Shown here one piece after another: positions 6,158 to 11,746 of a stretch of 11,746 nucleotides of DNA. Source of the stretch: Planctomycetaceae bacterium (GTDB lineage: Bacteria > Planctomycetota > Planctomycetia > Planctomycetales > Planctomycetaceae). The notes beneath the pieces were generated by a model. That model did not search any database. It saw nothing but the letters and a program-made list of their open reading frames with translations, and was not told the origin of the DNA. Position 1 is the stretch's first letter. Each line of letters opens with the position of its first letter. The position numbers and the translations under genes are program-made. Location of the stretch: NCBI GenBank assembly GCA_016765335.1, contig JAESQE010000442.1:1-11746 (forward strand), read 5' to 3'.

Positions 6158-6958
6158 TTACTTCTCCAGAACCATCAGTTCGACTTTACGAAAATCGATC
6201 GCATGTGATTCTGACTGCAAAGAGATCGTCCCTTCGGTCAGCATTTTTCCGCCATTTAACTTGATCAGTTCACGCGAGTGTTCTTCCCGGTCATCGAGCT
6301 GAGACTTTGTATATTCCAGGATGACTTCGCCATCGATGATGTGTTTGATCACACCGTTTCCGTGCACTTCCATTTCAACAGTGACCCACTGATCTCCATG
6401 AAAGGTATCCGAAGACGATGTTGTGCAATGCGGCGTAAAGAGCTTGCCTTTCATGACAACATTTGTGCCTGGGGTGCAAAGATTAGATGTCGTTCGTTTA
6501 TCTTTGCCATTGCCTCCCAGAAGTTGGGCCTCAATTGAAACAGGGAATTTCTGGTCAAGAGCCATCGTTTCAGGATCTTCTCCGTGCAGCATGGCTCCAC
6601 TATTGCGAAACGCCCAACCTGGTCCGCCTTTAGACTGCTCTCCCACAAACCGATATTCGAGGCGAAGTCGATAATGCGAAAAACGATCTTTGTAGAAAAG
6701 ATGACCAAATGTGTCATTAAATTCGTCGTATTGATCATACCGGACTTTCAGCAGGCCATCTTCAACCCGAAATGTATTGCCATGATTTTCGCCCAGTTTG
6801 TATCCTCGAATTTTAGGTGTCCAGCCCTCCATGTTCTTTCCATTAAACAATTGAATCCATTTTCCCTGATCTTCTGCTTGCAACGCGGGAGCAAGTAGTA
6901 ACAGGGTAAAAATAAACAACAGGGCTTTTTTGGTACAATTGGCAAAACAGGATTTCAT
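6158..6958 (-). CDS. Secreted DUF1080 (3-keto-disaccharide hydrolase) domain protein
   Basis: The product is a 266-residue exported protein. Residues 1-28 form a signal peptide (CTKKALLFIFTLLLLAPALQA, cleavage likely at A28/E29). The rest is one DUF1080 domain with its usual landmarks: WIQLFNGKNMEGW near the start, FRVEDGLLKV, GHLFYKDRFSHYRLRLEYRF, GGPGWAFRNSGAMLHG, the SIEAQLLGG strand, then WVTVEMEVHGNGVIKHIIDGEVILEY and the closing LQSESHAIDFRKVELM. This is a concanavalin-like beta sandwich. Characterised relatives hydrolyse 3-keto-glycosides, and planctomycetes carry many paralogs, presumably for polysaccharide breakdown outside the cytoplasm; the exact sugar is not predictable. ATG 6958 follows a clear GAGGAG six nt upstream and begins the signal peptide. 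The longer frame to 7039 is not needed. It is divergent from the secreted-protein gene at 7301. Confidence 0.9.
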   Translation of the reverse strand: MKSCFANCTKKALLFIFTLLLLAPALQAEDQGKWIQLFNGKNMEGWTPKIRGYKLGENHGNTFRVEDGLLKVRYDQYDEFNDTFGHLFYKDRFSHYRLRLEYRFVGEQSKGGPGWAFRNSGAMLHGEDPETMALDQKFPVSIEAQLLGGNGKDKRTTSNLCTPGTNVVMKGKLFTPHCTTSSSDTFHGDQWVTVEMEVHGNGVIKHIIDGEVILEYTKSQLDDREEHSRELIKLNGGKMLTEGTISLQSESHAIDFRKVELMVLEK

Positions 6959-7300
6959 CAGATACTCCTCAAAGAAGTTTAATCTTGCAGATAGAACGAG
7001 CCTCTCCCTTGCTACTATCCAGCACGGGCAGGTTAGCAAGCTCTATTGTTGTACAAAATGCCTGCCTCAAGCAAGTGACCAGCAAACATTCCTTGCCCTG
7101 ATAGAACTCCAGTCTTGTATTTACGTCATTTTTTACAATTCCGGAGTGAATTTATCTCCCTCTTGAGGCACTTTTAAGGACACGGTATACATTCTGAGTG
7201 TTATCTGAGGTTCTTTTCTCGTGAGTCTGCATCCATGTTTTCGGCACTTGTAAGTGGTCATATTCTGGATAAAACCCTTTCACTTCGACAGGATTGTTGC
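6959..7300. other. Divergent intergenic region between two exported-protein genes
   Basis: This 342-nt gap separates the minus-strand DUF1080 gene from the + strand gene at 7301. Visible signals are GAGGAG at 6965-6970 (DUF1080 Shine-Dalgarno, minus strand), AGGA at 7290-7293 (Shine-Dalgarno for 7301) and a candidate + strand promoter at 7163-7191. I see no repeat or small gene. Confidence 0.5.
7163..7191 (+). promoter_or_regulatory. Candidate promoter for the secreted protein at 7301
   Basis: TTGAGG (7163-7168) and TATACA (7186-7191) are spaced by exactly 17 nt, each matching the sigma70 consensus at 4 of 6 positions. The transcript would carry a leader of about 100 nt. The evidence is spacing and partial matches only. 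Confidence 0.35.
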
Positions 7301-8122
7301 ATGAAGTCTGCCATTTCTGCACTATTGTTTTTCGCAATTGCATTTCAAACTTTCCAGGCGGAACTTTCAGCTCAGGATTATCGAATCTACACAAAAGTGT
7401 CTCATCAGCAGGGATCATCCTCGGGACAGACCCCAAAAGTGGTTGCTCGCACGTTGACTATTTGTCATGCTGGTAAAATATACGATTACATGGTTGGAGT
7501 TGAAGAACTTGTAGTCTATGACCCTCACCATCAACGCTTTACTGTGATTAGCTCGCCCTACCACATGGCTTGTACTGTAGAATTTAGTGAGCTTAGGCAG
7601 CACTTGAAAGTTGCAAGATCCCAAGCGAAAGAGTACCTCAAGGCACTGGGGGAATCTCAGTTACCCAATGCATACAAAAAAGCCGAGCTGGTTGCCTTCC
7701 AGTTGGATCCTCATTTCAAAATGGAATTTTCTCCAGAAAAAAATCTGCTTTCCTGCACCAGCCCGCAAATGTCCTATTTGGTTAAGACTGTTCGTGCTCC
7801 CAGCCCGGAAATGGCTGATGCTTTTCGGCAGTACACAGACTGGGCAGCTCAGCTCAACTTTGTGTTGCATGGAAAATCATCCATGCCTGCCCCGCGAATT
7901 CAGTTGAATAAATATCTTGTCGAACACCAGTTGCTTCCTGTCGAGGTGACTCTGACTCTTGCTGATTCAGAAAACACTAAACTTGTCGCAGAACATATCA
8001 TTGACTGGAAATTGAGTAAAGATGATCGCTTCAAAATCACTAATTGGAAGCACGAGCTACGGGATGGGAATTTGAAATTTGTTTCTTTCCATGAATATCG
8101 AAAGAAACTGCTCGCTCGCTGA
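7301..8122 (+). CDS. Secreted protein of unknown function
   Basis: The product is a 273-residue protein that I cannot place in a named family. Residues 1-24 are a signal peptide (MKSAISALLFFAIAF core, cleavage near A20/E21 or A24/Q25), so it is exported. The mature part begins DYRIYTKVSH and contains a beta-rich segment, VVARTLTICHAGKIYDYMVGVEELVVYDP, then SSPYHMACTVEFSELRQHL. A helical region (QAKEYLKAL) follows, and later LVEHQLLPVEVTLTLAD and DDRFKITNWKHELRD. No catalytic motif, heme site or membrane segment is visible. ATG 7301 has AGGA at 7290-7293, seven nt upstream, and directly starts the signal peptide; an earlier in-frame start at 7235 would bury it. The gene is transcribed divergently from the DUF1080 gene and ends about 110 nt before a hairpin repeat. 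Confidence 0.75.
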   Translation: MKSAISALLFFAIAFQTFQAELSAQDYRIYTKVSHQQGSSSGQTPKVVARTLTICHAGKIYDYMVGVEELVVYDPHHQRFTVISSPYHMACTVEFSELRQHLKVARSQAKEYLKALGESQLPNAYKKAELVAFQLDPHFKMEFSPEKNLLSCTSPQMSYLVKTVRAPSPEMADAFRQYTDWAAQLNFVLHGKSSMPAPRIQLNKYLVEHQLLPVEVTLTLADSENTKLVAEHIIDWKLSKDDRFKITNWKHELRDGNLKFVSFHEYRKKLLAR

Positions 8123-8537
8123 ATACAGCTCTAAATAGTCAATCCTGAAAAACTCATTTGGCGAGCTGGAGTTTCTGAATCCGTTAGCGAACCCCGGGAG
8201 GGTGACGCGACTGCGGAACCAGATTTTGCTGATTTTCTTCGTGTCTTTGAGCCTTAGTGGTTTTTGTTTTTTTACCACCAAGGCACGAAGACACAAAGAA
8301 AGAACAGAAGAAACAATGATTGAGAAAAAGTATGATCCGTAATTGACAATGATTCGGCAGCCGTCTCACTCTCTCGCAGAAGATGTGGGATTCCGGCTTC
8401 ATACGTGACTCAAATTGCCAGGTTTTGAAGACGAGCAGATAAAAACTTTGCAAATTCCAACACCTCGATCCCTAGCCACTGCCCAACATGCTAGATCCAA
8501 AATAGTTTTTCAGGACCGACTAAATAGGATTGATTCA
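8123..8537. other. Intergenic region with a hairpin repeat
   Basis: This stretch before the preferred VTT start holds the hairpin repeat at 8234-8301 and a GC-rich patch around 8180-8217 (containing gcgaaccccgggagggtg). The VTT frame is open from 8415, but 8415-8537 does not look protein-like. A TTGACA at 8343-8348 has no matching -10 downstream. Confidence 0.45.
8234..8301. repeat. Hairpin repeat of the 'ccaaggcacgaagacac' type
   Basis: Positions 8234-8261 and 8274-8301 are reverse complements at 24 of 28 positions, with a 12-nt T-rich loop. The arm contains CACGAAGACACAAAG, a diverged relative of the CACGGAGACACAGAG unit at 5873-6013, with the same roughly 9-nt periodicity and the same ACCAC end. 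It lies between two + strand genes and is not followed by a clean T-run on either side. Confidence 0.65.
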
Positions 8538-9242
8538 TTGGAAAACGAGCAGCCTGAGACCAGCCCAGCAGTAAAGAAAAGCGTGACTCGTCTGGTCGGA
8601 CTGATACTTCTGGCAATGTTAATCCCTGTTATTCCGTTTGTGTTTTTTGGCGAATTCCTCGAAGACGCAATCGAGAGTTGGATTCAAGGTGATTTTTCTC
8701 TCACGTTTCGCTTAGCAGTTGTCGTGTTGTGCTTGTTGGTTGATATCTTTCTTCCCGTTCCTTCGTCAGCTGTCATTACTTACGCCGGAGCTACGTGCGG
8801 AATTATTTCTGCAACCCTTGCAGCTTGGGCTGGCCTGACATTAGGAGCTTTGCTGGGCTACGAATTGGGGCGTTTGTTGGGGAGTCGTCTCATCAATCGA
8901 TTGTCGAGTCAACAAGACCGTGAGCAAATGCAAAAGTTCGTCTCGCAATACGGCGGATTAGCAATTGTTCTGACGCGACCGCTGCCAATTCTAGGGGAAA
9001 CGGCTGTGTTAATCGTAGGCAGCCTGTTTATGCGACGCTCGGTCTTTTACCTGTCTGTAGCATTATCCAACTTAGCGATTTCGCTGGTCTATGCCAGTTT
9101 TGGGTACTGGTTTTCTGATCCCAGCTGGCTGCCTTGGATAATCGCAGCCTCTTTGATTGCTCCGCTAATGTTAACCTTTGCTGCCCGCAGGTATCTTTCA
9201 GCAAGGCAGGATGCTCTTAAATCAGATTCAACCAATCCTTAA
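8538..9242 (+). CDS. VTT-domain (DedA/TVP38-like) membrane protein
   Basis: The product is an integral membrane protein of about 234 residues with about six hydrophobic segments (near 17-38, 57-75, 80-105, 140-162, 168-190 and 196-216). The VTT/DedA family pattern is clear: DIFLPVPSSAVITYAGA, then G-A-L-L-G-Y-E-L-G-R-L-L-G (103-115), and the RPLPILGE motif (147-154) in the re-entrant region. Members of this superfamily include DedA proteins, some of which transport undecaprenyl phosphate or other lipids, and SNARE-associated VTT proteins, so a role in lipid movement or membrane homeostasis is a family-level inference. There is no ATG before the first membrane segment. I prefer TTG 8538 because AGGA lies eight nt upstream and the N-terminus is short and polar; TTG 8415 is the longer alternative. 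The 3' end overlaps the convergent minus-strand gene by 26 nt. Confidence 0.82.
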   Translation: MENEQPETSPAVKKSVTRLVGLILLAMLIPVIPFVFFGEFLEDAIESWIQGDFSLTFRLAVVVLCLLVDIFLPVPSSAVITYAGATCGIISATLAAWAGLTLGALLGYELGRLLGSRLINRLSSQQDREQMQKFVSQYGGLAIVLTRPLPILGETAVLIVGSLFMRRSVFYLSVALSNLAISLVYASFGYWFSDPSWLPWIIAASLIAPLMLTFAARRYLSARQDALKSDSTNP

Positions 9243-10074
9243 ACAGGAATTCCAATCGAATTGCCAATAAGGCAATCCGTCCCATGACGGTCATGCCAAA
9301 CATCGCTCCAAAGGTGATCATCAAAATCCAGATCCCAAATTTTGAGACTTTGCCAACCGCGCCTGTATGTTCAATGGAAAAGAAGAAGTAGACCAAACAG
9401 GCCAGAATACTGACCACCGAAAAGATGTTTTCAAACGACTTCCAATAATTGACATTTCCGGATTCGAGCACGACAAAAGGAACAATGCTGTTTTCAATTT
9501 GACTAAGAAAATCTGCTTCCAAAAACGCTACCATGCGCAAGCCAGCTGTGGTCCCAATAATAAATGCCAACGGCCAGACAGAAATCCAACTGGCTCTGGG
9601 GACGAGTCGCATTAAAAGCATGCCCCCCATGATTAAGGGGACAATATAAACCCAAGACTCACTGCCTGGTTCGGGGGAGATCCCGGGCATTGCCCATTGC
9701 TGCATTAAGCCCGGCGTCAGTTTCCCAAGCAAATTAGGCACAATCGTTGTCCAAAAACCGACCACCATGTAATAGCCCGCCGAAACTCCTACGACAGTTG
9801 ACTCAGCCGCTTTGTAAAAGGGATTGTCGCGGTACATGAACGAGAAAATAAACAAAGTAAAGAATGCTCCGACCCACAAGCCGATCGAGCGAGGCGTACT
9901 AACCTGTGCAATTCCCGCTTGCATATCAATTCGATCAGCAGGAACCCATTGCCCTTGGACCTGCTTGACATATTCCCGGCCCGCTAATTGCTCTGGATCA
10001 CTCGTGGTCTGCCACAGGACAAACAGAGTAGCCGAGACGATCAGCAAGGACCAAATGATGTGTTCAATTTTCAT
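9217..10074 (-). CDS. Multi-pass membrane protein of unknown function (cluster gene 3)
   Basis: A 285-residue membrane protein of no family I recognise. It starts with an N-terminal anchor (about 5-21), followed by an exported or cytoplasmic loop of about 40 polar residues (AGREYVKQVQGQWVPADRID). At least five further hydrophobic segments follow, near 62-80, 92-112, 139-156, 163-183 and 204-260, the last holding two passes (SVVSILACLVYFFFSI and FGIWILMITFGAMFGM). Conserved-looking loop residues include YRDNPFYKAAES between segments and PGISPEPGSESW. No transport, redox or enzymatic motif is evident. ATG 10074 has no strong Shine-Dalgarno. It is the last of three same-strand membrane genes, 69 nt after the previous one, and its 3' end overlaps the VTT gene tail to tail. 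The shared context suggests a membrane complex, as an inference only. Confidence 0.75.
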   Translation of the reverse strand: MKIEHIIWSLLIVSATLFVLWQTTSDPEQLAGREYVKQVQGQWVPADRIDMQAGIAQVSTPRSIGLWVGAFFTLFIFSFMYRDNPFYKAAESTVVGVSAGYYMVVGFWTTIVPNLLGKLTPGLMQQWAMPGISPEPGSESWVYIVPLIMGGMLLMRLVPRASWISVWPLAFIIGTTAGLRMVAFLEADFLSQIENSIVPFVVLESGNVNYWKSFENIFSVVSILACLVYFFFSIEHTGAVGKVSKFGIWILMITFGAMFGMTVMGRIALLAIRLEFLFKDWLNLI

Positions 10075-10143
10075 GACTGGATACTTTAATTAAATCTATT
10101 CAGAACGCAGACAACTTCTGTTCACAATTTCAACAAAACGTAA

Positions 10144-11013
10144 TCACAATCTTTGAATTCGTTTTTGCAGAAAAAAGAGCACATTTCCTGCCAGGATCAG
10201 AAAGATCATCAGCAAATGAGCAATCAACTGCGGCCCCATCCGGCGGACTCCCTCGCGGTATTCCGGCTTCGGTTTTCCCTCGACATATTTTGCATTCACC
10301 AATGTTTCGTACTCAGCTGCCCCTTTGATTGCGCCCAGCAATCCCTTTAATTGCTTAGGCACATAAGGATACATATAAGGGGCTTGCACTCCGGTGACGC
10401 CTGCAACCAGTTTGACGTCCGGATAAGCAGTCGAGCCATACTGCACCCATTCTTTACAGCCGGGATAACCTGCGGAAACATTGATAATCAATTTCATATC
10501 CTGGATGCTTTCCACGCCCTTGCACATTGGGATCTGATCGATATTCTGGCCTCGTGCATCAGTTGTATAAAGCTCTCGCAAATCTGTCATGATCACCTTG
10601 ATCACTCCTTCGTAGCCGGGCTTGTAGCCGAGATTCACGTAATCTTCACCATATACCAAGTCCGGAAAATCAGTCAGAATAACCCGACTGATTCCTTCTT
10701 CAATCATCTGTGGCCCCACTGGAAACAAAGTGAGGAAATACATTTTCAGTTCTTTATTCGCGCAATGCAAAATGAACGAAGTCGCCATCGGACCAAGTTC
10801 CCCTTCACTGGATGGATCGTAATCAAAGGCCAATAGCACCTTATCACCCGGCTTCAACTGCTCAATTTCACCAAAGACATCGCGAGCAAGCTGACTCGGT
10901 TTTTCCGGGAACTCCATTTTCAAGAGAATCGGAATCGCAACGGCGAACAGCATCATTAAAAAGATCCATCGCCGATCCAATGCCGCCAACTTTTCTATAA
11001 TTGCAATACCCAT
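10144..11013 (-). CDS. Bitopic membrane protein with a large soluble domain, unknown function (cluster gene 2)
   Basis: A 289-residue protein with one hydrophobic segment at each end (about 16-31 and 264-283) and a roughly 230-residue soluble domain between. The two anchors place that domain on one side of the membrane. The domain alternates strands and helices: GDKVLLAFDYDPSSEGELGP (56-75), ELKMYFLTLFPVGP, KVIMTDLRELYTT, then KLIINVSAGYPGCKEWVQYG and a Gly/Ala-rich GLLGAIKGAAEYETLV near the end. The alternating pattern recalls Rossmann- or flavodoxin-like folds, but no nucleotide-binding signature is evident. The start is ATG 11013, with AGGA nine nt upstream; a GTG at 11019 would sit only three nt from that site. 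The gene lies 93 nt after the upstream cluster gene and 69 nt before the next. I do not recognise the family and assign no function. Confidence 0.75.
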   Translation of the reverse strand: MGIAIIEKLAALDRRWIFLMMLFAVAIPILLKMEFPEKPSQLARDVFGEIEQLKPGDKVLLAFDYDPSSEGELGPMATSFILHCANKELKMYFLTLFPVGPQMIEEGISRVILTDFPDLVYGEDYVNLGYKPGYEGVIKVIMTDLRELYTTDARGQNIDQIPMCKGVESIQDMKLIINVSAGYPGCKEWVQYGSTAYPDVKLVAGVTGVQAPYMYPYVPKQLKGLLGAIKGAAEYETLVNAKYVEGKPKPEYREGVRRMGPQLIAHLLMIFLILAGNVLFFLQKRIQRL

Positions 11014-11106
11014 ACTCACAATTCCTATATGCCAGAGTCTTTATTCACAAGTACGCTGGTTAAATTTTCTCACACGATAAAAGAGAGGCCCGTAATCCAG
11101 GATTGA

Positions 11107-11746
11107 TCAATCTTCCCCAGACCCCAGGTAAGTTCTGTCAACTCCCAGCAAGATCTTTAATGACGTCGAAACAATTCCTAAGGAAATCCCGATCATGATT
11201 GCTCGATTCCCCGCTGTGTTGACAACGGTCATCACAAAACTCGTTATGTTTTCAACACGCAGTGCTGCCAGGTAATCGGGAACAAGCGATGAAAGCCATT
11301 CGCCTGCAAAAGTTCGGCCCAGCAAAATGATAAATGCTGTTCCCAAGAGTAGAAATGCTTCGAAGTTTTTCGCCCGAAAAGCTCGAAACGCAGCTGAAGC
11401 AACATAAAACGCCAGCAACGAAAACATTGTTGCGGTTAACGGTTTGAAGGCGTATTCATAGGCAAACCAGAATGGCGAACCCGATTCCAAATACGCCCCG
11501 GACCAGGGGTATTTCACTTCGTGAGACATCACTAGTAAACCGTGGACCTGTTGATTCCACAAATGTTCTGCACGGTATGGAGCCAGCAAGAAGGCGAATT
11601 GCTCATCAGATAATCCGCCGCCATCATTGGTTAACGACAGGCAAATCAGTTTATTCCTGGCTCCAATGGTTGAAGCCTGCCCCAGAAACTTTTGCAGTGC
11701 AGATTCCTGGGATGCAATCCAATTTCCCTTTTCCTTCAGATCAACA
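11107..11746 (-). CDS. Membrane protein, N-terminus outside window, unknown function (cluster gene 1)
   Basis: The frame stays open from the TGA at 11107-11109 through to the right edge of the window, so the gene is truncated at its 5' end and about 212 residues are visible. The first part is soluble (ending RNKLICLSLTNDGGGLSDEQ, then LAPYRAEHLWNQQVHGLLVMSHEVKYPW). Three or four hydrophobic segments follow: FAYEYAFKPLTATMFSLLAF, FEAFLLLGTAFIILLGR, a SFVMTVVNT region, and AIMIGISLGIVSTSLKILLG. The tail is LGSGED. A TTG at 11589 lies mid-protein and is not the start. No enzymatic motif is visible. It is the first of three same-strand membrane genes and probably shares their transcript. The family is not recognised. 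Confidence 0.72.
   Translation of the reverse strand, partial: VDLKEKGNWIASQESALQKFLGQASTIGARNKLICLSLTNDGGGLSDEQFAFLLAPYRAEHLWNQQVHGLLVMSHEVKYPWSGAYLESGSPFWFAYEYAFKPLTATMFSLLAFYVASAAFRAFRAKNFEAFLLLGTAFIILLGRTFAGEWLSSLVPDYLAALRVENITSFVMTVVNTAGNRAIMIGISLGIVSTSLKILLGVDRTYLGSGED

Noticed and set aside
6278..6898. Plus-strand open frames opposite the DUF1080 gene
   Set aside because: They are antisense shadows of a well-supported gene with clear family motifs on the minus strand.
10351..10836. A 161-codon plus-strand frame opposite the doubly anchored membrane protein
   Set aside because: The minus-strand frame has a good start, membrane segments and operon context, and the plus-strand product looks like a reverse-strand artefact (His/Ile-rich, no motif).

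Overview
The window looks like a chromosomal segment of a Planctomycetes bacterium of moderate GC content. This is inferred from gene content, not from any marker gene: a DUF1573 lipoprotein beside a lipoprotein that fuses a metallophosphatase-like domain to multiheme cytochrome c, a secreted DUF1080 (3-keto-disaccharide hydrolase) protein, a SUI1/eIF1-like protein, an McsA-like zinc/UVR protein, and several secreted or membrane proteins I do not recognise. Genes are well spaced, Shine-Dalgarno sequences are often weak, and the longer intergenic gaps carry inverted-repeat elements.

Layout. Positions 1-270 hold the C-terminal end of a TPR-like protein. The 428-nt gap that follows carries a compact element with perfect 21-bp terminal inverted repeats flanked by TA (453-576), which looks like a MITE. 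A two-gene unit follows on the + strand: the DUF1573 lipoprotein (699-1844) and the metallophosphatase-like/tetraheme cytochrome lipoprotein (1886-3481), probably an extracytoplasmic redox pair. Next is a + strand run of small cytoplasmic genes: DUF971 (3545-3865), CYTH-fold triphosphate enzyme (4026-4589), McsA-like protein (4734-5243) and SUI1-like protein (5363-5701). The run is closed by a strong hairpin terminator whose loop contains the last stop codon. A promoter-like pair overlapped by a spaced palindrome lies before the McsA-like gene.

The gap 5702-6157 holds a hairpin element of the 'ccacggagacacagag' type inside a weaker outer inverted repeat. A related but diverged hairpin lies at 8234-8301. 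Between them are two divergent genes for exported proteins: DUF1080 (minus, 6158-6958) and an unknown secreted protein (plus, 7301-8122). A VTT/DedA-family membrane protein (plus, about 8538-9242) then overlaps, tail to tail, the last gene of a minus-strand cluster of three membrane proteins without recognisable family (9217-10074, 10144-11013, and 11107 to the window edge).

The two parts most worth following are the cytochrome fusion, whose phosphatase-like half lacks most of the expected metal ligands, and the three-gene membrane cluster at the right end, which has no assignable function and whose conserved co-occurrence could define an undescribed membrane complex. I see no rRNA, tRNA, CRISPR array, transposase or prophage gene.
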